A DNA stretch of 64,000 nucleotides from Vanilla planifolia (GCA_023846275.1 CM043865.1:30237912-30301911); one strand, 5' to 3'; shown: positions 1 through 14,100, counted from the first letter of the stretch. Numbers and translations are program-made. The notes: a model not told the origin generated them from the letters alone.

Positions 1-3000
1 ACACGAAGAAAGTGAGTCATCTCTGCAACTGGAGCATCGTCCACTCCGTTGGAGGCTAATCGCCACAATGTCTGAGCCACACTCAACATGAAAGTTCAAA
101 AGACCAGAATCGAAGTGTAAAAGTTAGCAGGTAGGTTTGCGGGTTTAGTCGTACCTTTTTTGAGGGTTTAAGGTAGATCCATTCCCTTCTTATATGCACT
201 CTACAATAATGCAAGGTTAGAGTGAACAAAAAAGTTTGAGAAGTTATTCATTGAACTCAATATCTAATTCACACCACTCTTATAATGTTAAGTAGTCCTT
301 AACAAGGTGAGATCCTCTTTCATTGTTTGGCAACTATTGAGATGATAGTCATCATTGCTTGTGCATCGGGTTCAAGTTCCAATCTATTATGCTAGTCATG
401 CTCTTAAAGATTTAGAGACTTCTTAATTGACATTGGAAAGGCTTTTTCTCACTTTGGTGCTAGATTGCCCTCCTCTTTTTGAAACAAGGTGCTTCTAATT
501 CTGTGTGGGCTTCAAATAATTTTATCTTCTCCATGTTACCATATCTCTAAAGTCAATCATTTTCTCTGACTAACTACTAAATTGAATCATTTGTTGTTGT
601 TACTCAACAGTCTTGTATTGCAGCCAATCAAGTAGAGCAATGAGGCTATGATGTTACTTTTAGACTCACAAGATCAATGTTATTATTGACAAGTTACTTC
701 GTTTCATATTGCACTTGGTGGAGGTGGCAAGAAGACTCCAAAATCTATTCATGGTGATACAACATAAATTGATGTTGTTGTTTTATTAGGATGCTAGTAG
801 TTTTATTTTTCCTTTCCAATTGTGTCATGTGCTTATGCATTATTTAGATGTTTTGTACTATTATGGTCCATAAGATTGATCTAGTTTTGATTATAGGTTG
901 TTTTGAGTCGATTTGGTTTATTTAGGGTTTTGATCTGCTTCAAAAGATTCCTTAATGTGTCTAGAAGTTAATGAATGAGACATTCCATTTTCAATGGCTA
1001 AACCTCTATTTCGGTCGTAGTTGCTTGTCATCAATTACCTAGGGTGATTTGCTAGTTTCTTTGAGGTGATTCTAACATATTTCATTGTCAAGTTTTTAAG
1101 TACTTTTAGCTGACTTTCCATGATTCCTTCTCTTATAAAATGGCTTATAACCTGTACAATGTATTTTTATGATGACTAAATTAATTTTCTATAGCTAGTA
1201 CTGCATTTGGCTTAAGAGATCTTTGTTGGTATCTTTCCAAACTTGCTCCTTGGAAAATCTTTTATGATGATCGAAATAACCTTCAAGTTTTGAAATCTTT
1301 AGTGGTAGCAAGTATCCTCAATGAGATATTTGTTGTTAACATTGTTGAAGTTTATCCATGTTACGTTCCTACCTTTCTTTTCCCTTATTTCGCATTTTTT
1401 GGTCATTATTTTGAACTTGACTTAATTTAACATTGATTTTTGAATGCTAATCTAGATCCTTTCTAGAAGTGATTGCATGAATTGTTTTGATCTTTACATC
1501 AATTCATGAATGCGTGTAGTAATTATCCTACATTATCACCTTGTTTTTCTTAAATTCCCATACCAATGCCCCAAACTCCTTTTGTTGATCGTTATTTACA
1601 TTTCTTTCCAGCAAGGTTACTCATAAAGAAATTACTCATTGAATTTTTAAAGCCTAGTTCTAAATTAGTCATATTTCTTCATGGTGATTTAAGTTCAACA
1701 TTGGCTAGAGGTCTTGTGAAGGAATTATTTAAATAGCCATTTTGTTTTTCATCTATTGCTCTCATTGGTTGTTTTTGGTTTTTCTATGTATAGGAGGCTT
1801 TTCTTTGTGATGGAATTCTATATTTTACTTAAAACATCACCATGATGTCCACTATGACTTAAATTCAAATTTTCTTTCTTTGAGTGGATTCCTAATTTGA
1901 AGAAAAAGAAATCATAATTGTGGACTCTCGATTAGGATATTTGGGAGCCAAGCTAGGTCCTTGCCATTCAAATATTTAGAAAATATTGCAAATATGAAGG
2001 CTAAATCCTTTTCTTATTTTTTGCAATTTTTTTCTATCAAACAACACCGCATGTCCCCATATGTTTTCTCGAATAACTTTGTTAAGATTTTTCATTGCAT
2101 GGATTTCATTGTGTATGGCTTAATCCATTAACTGCATATCATGTAATCATAGATTTGATTTATTTGAGATTTGGCATGATCTTAGTCCTTTTGACAGCTT
2201 CTTAACCATCCTTTGTATAGAATTCAAATTTCAAATAGACTAGCATTTTCTCATGTCATCTCATTTGTTATGATGTGTTTTATGGATGAACATTTATGTT
2301 GGTTTTTATGAGCTAGGCTCGTGTTAAAATATATGCTCTACCACGAGTCAACTTCTCATGGTTCACTCTCATTTGATTGTACAAGGAGTTGGCTTCTTTT
2401 GGTTCACTCGACGTTTCAAATCTCTTGTCCAGTGCTCGTTGAAGTTCTCATAGTTAACCTCTCATGATTAACTTGACCTTTTGAGCCTTGTGTTTGGTAC
2501 TTTTTGAGGTTTTATTGTGCATCAGCCTCCCTTGGTTTAACTACTAACTTACTGGGTCTCCTCCTCGGCACTCTTTAGGAATCAATTGAGAGTCAACCTC
2601 TTATTATTCAGTCGAACTGTTAGGCATTCTTAGTGCTTACTAAAGTTTCAAAAGTTCACGACCTTTTGTAGTTTATTTGACCCTCCAATTTTTGTTTTTT
2701 CTTAGCCTTGTTCTAGCAACTCATAAATTGAACTTATGGTTGTAGACATCATATGATTTGGTGCTCGGTCAAATTTTTGCCAAGTCAATGACCTCTCATT
2801 TCTTTGGATTTTTCATTATACTTGGTCACGCATAAACAACTTCTAAATGCAGCTTATGGCCTTAGACATCCCCCCACTTTGATGTTTGGCTCTTGTTGAA
2901 GTTTTGTCAAGGGTTTACATCCTCTCATAGTTCATTTAAACTATCAAACTCTCAACCTTACTCTAGCGACTCCTGGACTTGTGGCTCAAGACGTGTTGCC

Positions 3001-3739
3001 ACTTTGGCATTCAACACTTGTCGAATTAGCATTGGAGTTCATTAACCTTTGTAGTTTTACTTGATCCATTGAGTTTAAGATCATATATTTTTTGGGGTTT
3101 TATTAAGGTTCATGGCTTGTGTTTCATTTGACCTATTGGATCCTTTATTGCCAACTTATGGGCTTCGTAAGTTCAACTATCTATCTGACCCTTGTTGAGA
3201 TAATGTCATTACTTACTGAATGGCAATTAATCCATAGGATAGAATTGCTCATCACAGAATACCTCTTCATTAAAGGCATTTTTTATGCACAAAATGCAAG
3301 AGCAATACATGAATACATGCATTTAAACTTTTCACATTTTTTATGTATGCCTTCAAGTAGTCGTTGTTGTTGTACTTTGTTGGGATGAGCCTCACCACCC
3401 TGGCCATATTCCCTTCCTGAGCTTGATTGGTAGTAATCACCTTATGAGAAGATGTGGCAGTTAGAACCTTGGAGGGTGGTTGGCCACCCTTCTCCAAGCT
3501 CTGTCAAGATTTGCCTTTTCATGTTTTTTTTCCTTGTTTTGAAGGGGAAAGCAAGTCTCTTTTTGCATCATATGCTAGAACATAGTTCATTTTTTAACTA
3601 ATACTTTGAAGTATCAACTGTACTCAAGGGACTACCCTTTCACCTGTATTACTTGGCATTCCAAGTGCTTGTAGTTATTATTTCTATGCCTTTTGTTTTG
3701 TTAGCATTTACCATATCAACTTATTGTTCTCATAAACAG
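1..3739 (+). other. Probable SNX1 intron 1 / upstream sequence
   Basis: No exon resembling the SNX1 N-terminus (the part ending in a YRVITK-like stretch) was found here, so this is most likely intron ending at the acceptor AG at 3738-3739. The sequence is T-rich on the plus strand and contains a diverged tandem repeat (separate entry). Short open frames in it have no recognisable family. At the left edge the minus strand reads MLSVAQTLWRLASNG from about 90 downwards; it runs off the window and could be a retroelement or gene fragment, but nothing identifies it. Confidence 0.5.
2330..3150. repeat. Diverged tandem repeat, period roughly 120-130 bp
   Basis: Related phrases recur in the same order: a 'cttatggYYNtagacatc' block at about 2732, 2852 and (more diverged) 2980, each preceded by a 'cttgttctagcaactc'-like block (about 2705, 2820, 2965) and followed by 'ggtgctcg/ggcactc' and 'cctctcatagttcatttga'-like blocks. 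Additional weaker units seem to extend left to about 2330 and right to 3150. Units have drifted a great deal, so this is an old array. No coding or RNA function is apparent. Confidence 0.55.
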
Positions 3740-6700
3740 ACCAATATGCCAGAATATCAAGCTCAGGAAAAGATAGTTATTCGCCGATACAGCGACTTTG
3801 ATTGGTTGCGTGATAGGCTCACAGAGAAGTTTAAAGGAATTTTTATCCCACCTTTACCTGAGAAGAGTACCGTAGGTAATGTTGAAAATCTAAATTTTAT
3901 TTCTTTTCTTCTGTATGATGTCCTATTGTGACCAGCAATAATGAGATTGATTTATTGCAATTTCTTACTTCTTTATGAGACATGTTAATATAATCAAATT
4001 AGAAAGGATAAAAATACTTTAGTTTCCTCTCTTTGGTTTTTTGGTGCTTTTAGCTTATAAACTATTCATCTTGATTAATCTGTGTTAAGAAACTACATTT
4101 TCTATTTTCAGTAGAATTTATTCCGTCTGTGACATTTTGCTGTTTCGACTTTATCAAATTACTTTATACAGCATATATTTTTCTTTCTCAAATTGCTTAA
4201 AAAGGTTTTGTTATCTACCTCTAACATAATGTAAGTCATGAATTTAATATGTGAGGCTCTTGAATTCATAAAAATATTTAAGTGGAGCTGAAATATAGTT
4301 GGCTGTTTTTTTTCAGTTTTGTATTTTATTTCATATGTTATTCTTTTAATGTCTCTTTTTTTCTTATGAATTGTTGTAGAAAAATGCAAAATGATCGATC
4401 GGATGATGAGACTTCTTTAATTATGTATAATGAAATTGCATCATCCTTTTTAATTTATACTATCATTAAGTTTGTTGCGTCATGTAACATGTTTGTGAGA
4501 TGAAGAAACAATACCTTTAAATGAAATGATAGGCATCAGTAAACCAAACGACCTTTAAGTGAATGGAATTTCCATTGTGTTTCTGTTTCCTGGTGTAGTT
4601 AAGGTACGAAAATTCTATTTAACATTTTCCACTAATTATTGACTTGTTGCTTTGATAAAGGCAGATGATGTGACCCACTTGATTTGTGGAATTTATTGAC
4701 GTCGCTCTCCTCTGTCTCTACCTTTGTAAATTCACGTTTGATAACTTATCGATAGTTGTTTCAATGTTAACTTATTGATAGTTGTTCTTTAAATAAACAA
4801 GTAATAATGATTTAGTATGCTTTATAAATATTACAGTAAATAAAAGCCTATGTCAGACTGCACAATCTACAGAAGGGAAGAATGTTCTACTGGTCTGCAT
4901 GTTAGGGCAACTGTTAGTATGCAAAAAGCATTCTTAGTGTAAAATGTGTATCACCTAATTTTTTCAACTTATGTTTTTCAAGTGAATTTGCTAAAATCTG
5001 GTTGGTAGAAACTGCTTATGCTTCTTTTTTGAAAGACTCCTTTACATCTTTAAGAAGCTAATTTCTTCTATTTTTTCAATGTAGCTATTGTCATAGAAGT
5101 CTCAAGTGTGTTTGTTGGATATTATATTCAGTTTTAACTTTTTAAACAATTATTTTTTTAGTGATTGGCTCTATTTTTTTTTCTACATTTTAGTGAAAAT
5201 ATTACTTATATCACTTTGTGAAAACTTAAAACTTGTTGAGAATTGCTTTCAATTTTGCCACCAACGTTCACCTACATGGTTCTTTATTGCTTGTCCCATG
5301 ATTTGATAGTTTTAATCGTGGATTCTTGGTCTACCAAAATTTACAAAAGTGGAATTTTTTTTATTCACAAGCTTGCATTATTTAAAACATCATGGCAAAT
5401 GTGTCCTAGTTTGGGTACATCTTTATTGCTTGTCTCGTGACAATGCTTTGTTTGGAACTTTCCATGCTTTTGTGACGTCTTACTTTTCATATGTTTGGTA
5501 TCAGTAATGGAAAAAATTTTACACCTTTTGCTCTTGGTCAGTCATTCTTATGCTTGATGTGTAGAATAATTAATTTCTTTCCTACTAATGCTTGCTTGTA
5601 CCATGACTTGAGTTTGAAGTATCTATTTTGCTCAGAGAAGTTCCGCTTCAGTGCGGAGTTCATTGAATTGAGGCGTCAGGCTCTAGATGTGTTTATAAAT
5701 CGTGTAGCATCACATCCTGACCTCAAGCAAAGTGAAGATTTGAGGACCTTTTTGCAAGAGGATGAAGAGGTAGTATCCAGCAAGTGAGCTTTTAATGTTA
5801 ATAAAATGTCTAGTGAATTTTGAAGCACTTATTTGTGATGCACGCATGATGTGAATGTTTCTTATATATAATATTATTAGTTTTATTGATATCCCATATT
5901 TTGTGAGGGCTATGCAATGGATATAGCCATTCGAAGTCAAGCTTACCATGAACTTGCATTAAATTTTCTTTGAATGGCATTCAGAAATGTTTAGTTGGGT
6001 TGCTTAAACTGGGCCTATTCAAATTTCAAGCTGATGATAAAAGTCTTAATAAATTTTTTACATGTACTCTATTAGATCTATGTGCCGATTTGTTCAGTTG
6101 ACCACTATCCTTTCTGCATTCTTTTCATTTTCCTCTTAGCCAAATCTGTGTTTTTTTTGCTGAATGCTGCTCATATGCTCACTAGTGTGGCCTGGTTATG
6201 TCTAGCTCACATATTGAGTTGGGCTATTGATCAGTAAACCTCAATTTTGATTTGTTTTTGAATAAAATTCATACTTTTTTTTAATGAAAATAGTTGGAAG
6301 TATTGGTCATCTTTTATTTAAAACTTTGACTGTTTTTTGAGTTTTTTTTTAATACTTGCTAGTTTAATTGCTGTTTCTTGCCTTGCACTTTGCAACTTAT
6401 TGTTTGCTTTTTTTTAAAACCATAGTAATGGGAATTAGCTTGCATTTATGTGTTATATGTTATGATGAAATCTAATAATTTAGAAATTCCATAAGTCGTT
6501 CTATGGCATACTGATGTGCCAAGTCAGCATTTTTTTTTTCTGTTGAGGAGAATATGTTTGTAACACTATATTGCTATCAAATAAATGTTATTTTTAGTTT
6601 TGGATAAAATTTGAAACTTCATGCCAGCCTAGTTGTATCCTTGAAATTTGCTGCCATCAACCTTACGACCTCTAATTTATTTCTGTTCGTAATTGTACTT

Positions 6701-9700
6701 ATTGTATGACCTCATGGGGTTTTACTTGCTTTTAATCTTCTCTGTTAGGTGGGCTGGTTATATTCATTGCCAATAATTTTTATCTCGTGTTCAGTCTGTT
6801 TTTATCTACTTCTATTCTATCTGAATTTGTTTTTGTAGCCTCCCTCTCTGCTGCAACTTTGGCCCGAGTTAACATTTTTCTCCATGACTAGAGTTACAGC
6901 TTTACATCTTTCGCTCTTCTTGGAATATCGAATATGATGTTTACACTTTTGAATTTCTGCTTCATGCATGTGGAAGATGTGCTAAAAGACTTGGTGAAAC
7001 AGAAATGTGTGTTTCAACACTTCCTAACATCCTTAGTAAGATTAATAGGTTGTAAGGCACGCTTCCCCTCCCCCCTCTCTCTCTCAAAACAAATTGGTGG
7101 TTGATGGCTTCTTGATATGTGATTTCTTTTGAATTTAATAGGTTCTGAGCGCATCTCTGTTACTAATGACTTGCATGTTCTAGGAATTCATTAGATATCA
7201 CTTGAATAACTGTGTTATCAGCAACCTATTTAGTGGTAAAATTTTGCTCGAGTACATTTAGTCAAAGTTTTTAGAATATACAAATCCTTAAAATTAAGAA
7301 TAATATCTTGTTATTTAATTTTTTTATTTTGTTTTTCTAGAATAGATATTCTCTTCAATTCTTTATTATCTTTTCTAGTGTAGGGTGTATGCTTTATTCT
7401 TTATTCTTGTTTCTTAAAATATAATTTAATCTTTCTTTCCTGTTCTAAGCAACAGAACACCCAATCCTTTATAATTACATGACTTTAAGTGTTGTGAATA
7501 AAGATTAAAGTTCAAAGTCACTTTGTTTGGTTAACTATGTCTATACTTTTTTGATCTTGTTAACTTATGCACTTTTGAAATTTAGGTTTTAAGATAATGG
7601 AAGCTGTGCATTGTATTATTTATAGAGATCTCATTATCCATCTTTTGATTAGCTAATTCCTGAAGTTATCTCATGTTGCCGTCATCTCCATTTGAGCATA
7701 AACTTCTAATGAACAGCCATGGTCACAGCTGAAGAACCCTGATGTGGCACTTTGCCCAACGGCACTCTCATTACCTTCATAATTTTTAATATTTTTTTGG
7801 ATTTTTTTATTATACAATTTTTCTGTTTTGAATTGCTAGGGAAATACAGCATTCTAGAACTTGTTTGGACAGCGTTTATTACTTAATGATGAACACGAAG
7901 TATCCATAGAGTATTTTGTTCGTTTTTATCGTAGCTATCATTCTGTTTCATATAACAAAATGGCACTTTAGGGCATCGAACAATGCCTTAGAGTTGATTG
8001 TCTATATGCACCCTCTCAAAATTTGAAACTGTAATCCCACAAAATAGTTTTAAGGATGCTCCGTCTGTAAGAAATTTTTAGCTGCATGTTTCAACTTTGA
8101 TATTTCTTAACCCTAAGGGGCTTAACTTCCAACTTCATTAAAAGTTGCAATAGGCCAGTACCGATATTTTTCAACTTGAAGGTGGCTTTTCTTCCAACTT
8201 TTACTGATCAAAAGATGGAATAGGTAGCCATATTGATACAACGTCCTCTTTGTGCTTGTTGCAGGCTATGGAAAGAGTAAAATTTCACGAATCTGGAATT
8301 TTCAAGAAAAAACCTTCAGAGTTTATGCAGATATTTAAGGTATTTTATGTTTTAAATCTAATATTTTACTTCAATTAAGTGCTATGAGTCGAATATTTGT
8401 AATACTTATTTGCACACAATGGTTATGGTACTTTCTTCTGTCTGATGTGTGAGCTATCTCTCTATCCAGAGCATTATACTGACTTGTTGATCGACTAACT
8501 TGTTTCCTTCTCTTTGTGGAGGACAAACTTCTAACATGAGCTTTATATGACAAGATCAAGTAGCCTTGTGGAAAACAATAACCCGTATGTTTGAACATAC
8601 AGGATGTGCAGTCAAAGGTTAGTGATGTTGTTTTGGGAAAAGAGAAACCTGTTGAGGAGTCTACTCCTGAATATGAGAAACTGAAGCATTACATTTTCGA
8701 GCTTGAAAACCATTTAACTGAGGCACAAAAGCAGGCTTTTCGACTCGTAAAAAGGCACAGAGGTAGCTATACCTTTCTACATTTTTTTGAGGCGAAACCT
8801 AAATAGATAACTTTGCTCTCATTGAACTCTTCCTCAGAGCTGGGACAATCACTATGTGATTTTGGAAAGGCAATCAAACTCCTTGGTAATTGTGAAGTTG
8901 AATCCCTTGGAAAGGCGTTTTCTGAGCTTGGTACTAAATCTGAGATGGTGTCTCTAAAGCTACAGAAAGAGGTTTTCCAAACTGCATACTTTGCAGTGTT
9001 ATTTCTGTTGTGTGTGTGTGTGTGGAAAGCATCATGTGATAAACTTTGGCCTGTTGTAGGCTCACAACCTTCTCGTGAAGTTTGAAGAACCTCTGAAAGA
9101 TTATGTTCGAACAGTGCAGTCTATCAAGGTCGTTCCCTTGAGTCCTCTCAGAATCTATTCCTTTTGTAATTGTGATGGCTTACAGGTTTCTTTGCAGGTA
9201 ACTATGTCGGATAGAGCTAATGCGTTTAGACAACACTATGAATTGGCTGAGACGATCAGGCTAAAGGAGATAAACCTGTAAGACCCAAGTTCTAGTTTTT
9301 AATTATGGGTGTTCTCACATCACCTTTTAAGATCTGCTCTGCTAAACATCGATGGTGATTTCGATGCTTCAATTTTTTGCAGTGATAAGCTGACATTAAT
9401 GCGCTCTGATAAAGCTGGTGAAGCTGAGATTGAATACCGAGAGGTTAGTGCTTTGTTTGTTTTGCTGCATTCTCGGAGCCACCAACATTTCTCTACGTGA
9501 CTTAAAACATTGACTGATATATGGATCAACAAACTACAGCTTAAAGCAGAGAGCGAAGAAGCAACTAGGAGATATGAGACGATTGTTAGGCGGATGGACG
9601 AAGAGCTGGTCCGTTTCCAAGACCAGAAAACTGCAGAACTAGGTCTTGCCTTCCATGAGTTTGCCGTGGGGCAGGCAAAGCTTTCCAAGGAGATTGCCGA

Positions 9701-9749
9701 TGCGTGGAGAAGTCTCCTGCCAAAGCTTGGTGTTGTTTCGCCTAAGTAG
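3740..9749 (+). CDS. SNX1: Sorting nexin 1, retromer-associated PX-BAR protein (first coding exon missing)
   Basis: Exons read as 3740-3875, 5636-5769, 8265-8339, 8603-8762, 8838-8971, 9060-9128, 9198-9277, 9383-9443 and 9540-9749; all junctions are GT-AG and phases close, giving 352 residues plus stop. The first two exons hold the PX domain, with RRYSDFDWLRDRL and the proline loop PPLPEK, which in this family bind phosphatidylinositol 3-phosphate. From KPVEESTPEYEKLKHYIFELE to the C-terminal AWRSLLPKL is the helical BAR region that dimerises on curved membrane. Plant SNX1 works with SNX2 and the VPS26/29/35 core in endosomal sorting of cargo such as auxin carriers and vacuolar receptors. Compared with the ~400-residue Arabidopsis protein as I recall it, about 50 N-terminal residues are absent; that exon was not found in 1-3739 and probably lies left of the window. 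The identity call is firm; exact splice sites are inferred. Confidence 0.93.
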
Positions 9750-11114
9750 ATACTAGTTATTGGAGCTCGTGTTTGGCTTCTGTTTTTATTTCTTAAGGTT
9801 AACGCCGATGATGGCTTCAGGTTTTTAGGCATGCTTGCATAGGTCAATTTGTGTACTGGATGCTCACGTAGTTTGATCACTTTGTGTGCTTAGAATTATC
9901 GCACTAGTGATATTATCTATTGATTCTGCCTTGGCCATGAAATGTTGATTCATTTAATAGGGTAATAATTTAAAATAATCTCATTTTATATTTTATAATA
10001 TAATAGTTACCATTATGCTTATTTTAGATTTTAATTTGAATGTTTTCATAACAAATATTTGAAGTTGAAATGAATTGGAAGAATGTTTTTGTAAACTTTG
10101 ATTTTGATTTTGATAAAAAAGTGAGAAGAAAACTTTTTTGAATCTAAGTAATTATATTCGATTAAGAGATGACAATTATAATATTTATAGAAAAAGAAAC
10201 AAAATATAGATAGTGAATCTCTACACCAGTATTAGATTATCATAGATAATTATGTTTTATAGTTGCATGTCATAGACTCTCTCTCTCTATCACTATTTGA
10301 TTTTGTTGATCAATTTTGGTTTGCATTCTTTTTCATTAGTCACAAACAATTAGTCAAATGTTATTTTGTTGGTCATTATTGAACAACGATTGGTTACATC
10401 AACAATAGACTACCCATCAAATGAAGGCGACCGTTGATCAATTAATTATGATGGGTAAATAATAAAAAATAATAAATAAAATTAAACAAATATAAAATAA
10501 TTAAAAAATAAAACACAAATGAAAAAAAGGATAATCAAATCTTAATAAAATACAAAACATGAACAAAGAAAAATTATTACTTGTAAGAAAATACTTAAAA
10601 ACTTGTGAAAATATCTCCATTCACAAAAGATAAACGATAGATCAAAATTAAGCTTCTAAATAAAAAAAATATCTAATTCTACAAAGATGCCCTTAATAAT
10701 TGTCAATATTCTAATTTTATTTTTAACAAATTATGCTCATTAGTTATAATCAAAATCATCATATCAAATCACACATTTAAAAAGAACAAATAATGCTCTT
10801 AAATATTAAAACAAATTGGACTTCACAATTAAGATTTTGTTCGGTTCTAACTATTATAATTTGAAGGATCCTTGTTAAAAATGTTTTTTAAAAAATATAA
10901 AAAAATGATTTAATGGATTAATTTATGTGAGTTAAAATAAAAATGTACTTTTAACGCTGACAAAACCACAAAACCTACAGAGTTCGCGACTAATCTTTGA
11001 ACGCCACGGCATCATCTTTCGCACGGGACTTTCTTCGTCGATTGAGGCTACTAGCGTCCTCCAATTTCAAAACTCGAAACCCTAAAATTTGCTCGTCGGT
11101 AAATAGAAGACGCC
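9750..11114. other. SNX1 3' region and CML48-like gene 5' region
   Basis: AT-rich intergenic spacer between two genes on the same strand. It should contain the SNX1 3' UTR and poly(A) site and the promoter and leader of the next gene. GC content rises sharply from about 10985, which fits a 5' UTR just ahead of the start codon at 11115. No clear TATA box, RNA gene or repeat stood out beyond short AT-rich and CT-rich runs (for example around 10280). Confidence 0.6.
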
Positions 11115-14100
11115 ATGTCCTCCAACTTCTACTCAACGCAGGACTACGCTCCGTCGGCACCGCCGTTACCTTCCATTTCCACCTCTACTGTTGTCGGTGG
11201 TGCATTACAAAGCTTTCCAGGCGGTGCTGGAAGCTATCCTACGGCCCCCCTGGTTGCGGCAGGGAGTTATGCTCCGCCATCGCACGACCTTGCGGCACAC
11301 TCTTTCCATGTTAGTGGCTTCTTTCCACCTGGGACGCATCCGGAGATAGTCCGTAGCTTCCAAACTGTGGATCGAGACCAGAATGGTTTCATCGATGAAT
11401 ATGAACTGCAAATTGCGCTGTCCTCGGGATACCAGAAGTTTAGAATGCGCACTATTGGGCTTCTCATGTTCCTTTTTGGCAACCCTAAGAATCCCTCAAA
11501 CATCGGTAAACTTCATTTTCTGATTCTGGAAACCTTGTTTAAATGCATTTAAAAGGAAGAACTTTTGGTGCAGAAGGGGAAGGTGCTGGGTGAGTAAGAG
11601 TATCATAGTTTAACTGAAGCTACTCTGCTATCTAATATCTCCTGTATCTAATTTTTCTATTCATATTTGCAGGCCCTGTTGAGTTTGCAGCTCTTTGGAA
11701 TTGCATTGGGCTTTGGCGGGTAATGTGGAAGGCCTCATTCATGCATGTCTTGAAATTTGATGTCGTGAAATACAATGCTTGCTCATTGAAGGATAAAACT
11801 ATTGTATTTGTCATTGGAGTTTCTTCCATATAATGAACAATCTCGAAAAATAAAATATTTGACCTATAGTTGAGCTACTATCTCCATGAATTTTTTTTTT
11901 TTTTGAGAACAGTCGCATGGTTACATTCCAACATATTTTTAAAATTCAATTTTTATGATAGGTGCACTTTCCTCTTTTCTTGTCTTATCTCCTTATCTTT
12001 AGATAATGAATTTCCATTGTTATGAGACATACGAAGAATTAATTCATATTACATATTTGAAAAATTATATTGTTGATATGCATGTGGTGACTCTTACCCA
12101 TTACCATAAGACGTTGGGTTGATCTATGTTCATATATTTATATATTTTAGTCAAATTTAGGACTCCAAGGTATTAGCTGTCTAACAATTGGCATAAAAGT
12201 GATTAATTCGAGTTATGCTTTCATGGGTCTTAGTCGTCATCTATCAGAAATAGTCCAAGAGCAAGTGATTCCCATCGTGGTTCAAAATAGTTGAGTAGGT
12301 TTTTTATTTGTACGCACTTCTTAGATTAAAATGGCTAATTGGAATAGAAGTGGTTTTGGTTTGGATTGAATCTAAGGTGAGGATGACATTAAGTCATCAT
12401 GCCCCTTATGCCCTGGGTGACACACGTGCTACAATGGGCGAGACAAAAGGGTCGCAATCCCGTGAGGGTGAGCTAACTCCTTCACGTCCGGCTCAAGTAG
12501 TTACACCAAATCAAGAAAAGGGTTCTTTTTTTACTTTTTTTTTTTTGATCAAACCCTACAAAAAGCTACTCTTTACTCATTTGAGAGGCTATCGGGGTAT
12601 TTTGCTGAATTGTCTTACGTTGAATTTGTGGTGATGTCAATAAATTATTTATGACTTTTACTCATTAGTTTAACCTTTCAAATTGAGCAGTTTTCATGTA
12701 CTTGTGTACTAGGTTCAACTTAAACCTTTAAAAAATTACTCAATCTAACACTTGTTGCTTTTATTGTGCCTAGTGTTAGCATTAATGCTTGTGCTATTAG
12801 TGAAGTTTCATAGTACACATGTTGTTCTGTGCTGCCTTTTTTTTCTTATGAGGAGAACATTGCATTGGCTTATATAGGGTTTTTTCATCCTTGAGAGATT
12901 GAAGATTGGCCTTCTTTTGGGATTGCATGGGACAATTCTTTGAAAGTGATGGCACATCATAAGTGAAGTTGCTCGTTTTGTCACTTCTGTCTTCTTTTGC
13001 TAAATTGCCCAAGTTTGTTCATTTGTTTGTCTCTATGCCAACTACATTACCTGAACTACTTTGCAACCATTGCTTTCACGAGGTTCAACACCATTGTTGT
13101 TGTTTTTCAAGTCATCTCTTACATTGGTCTTCCTCCTCAACTGTGGCTTGCCATCATTAAGTCTTGTGGAAGTCGCACAAATGTTGTCGTTTCTGTCATT
13201 GAACGAGGTGTTCGTAGCATAACGCCATGTCATCTACTTAACTCCCATTGATGATTACTTTTTTGATGTTTTATCTTTCCTCTGATCATTTTTAGCAATT
13301 CATTGCCACCGAGGTCGTCCCTTTTGTTTCTATCGTTGTCAACTTGTCCTGTATGGTTCCTAGGCACCATCAACCAATACTGAGTTATCTTATTGAAAAG
13401 AGACAATTGATAATGCCATTGACATTTTTCTGCTTTGAAGGAGAAAAAAGGGAAGGGGGATTGTGTAACGTCCTTGCAAACAAGTGGGGTGGTTCGCCGC
13501 TTGCATGAACCTCCCCTCTCTTTTGTTTCCTTGCTTAATGTTAGTTGGTTGTTGCTATTATTGTGCTTATTGTTAGTGTTATTACGTGTAGTGGGATTAA
13601 CGTTTGTGATAATTGGGTTCGCGTGTGAATTAGTTGTTTGTGTGTGGCTTGGTTGACATTTTCCCTTAATGAATGAGATTGAACTCAGAAGCTCTTGTGA
13701 GTTTTCGGTATTTGTCATGTCAAAATGGTTCATATTGTGCTGCTTCACATATCATTTGATTAATGACATTTTGCTGTAGTAATGAACAAAATGTTAGTAT
13801 TTACCTACGTTTCTTGGATAAACTAAATAGTTCATTTGGCCTTTTTGGTTTGGAATTCTGAAGTATATTTGCAATTAATAGGTCGAGAAAGAAGATAGTT
13901 GAATCTTTTGAATTTGGCATGCTTCAGTCAAAAGATTGCCTTATTTTTATTTTTCTTCGAGTTGGTTAAAATATCTTTGTCCTTCAAGCTTTTGAAGAAG
14001 ATGTTTCTCTGCTGATTTCGTTATTTTAATTCAAACATCCTACGAAGATGCACAGCGTTCTGGTTGAGTCAAGGAATGTATTGTAATGTTTTGAATTTTG

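Noticed and set aside
5491-5635. Upstream extension of SNX1 exon 3 (open frame from 5491)
   Set aside because: The frame simply stays open through intron sequence; the acceptor AG at 5634-5635 restores PPLPEKSTV-EKFRFSAEF exactly as in the family.
12373-12480. Functional rRNA gene
   Set aside because: Only about 108 bp of the roughly 1.5 kb gene, with transitions at conserved positions and inside a nuclear intron; it is a transferred plastid fragment.
12797-13748. Overlapping open frames on both strands in CML48 intron 2
   Set aside because: Low-complexity composition, frames on both strands over the same bases and no family resemblance; the spliced CML48 gene reads straight across.
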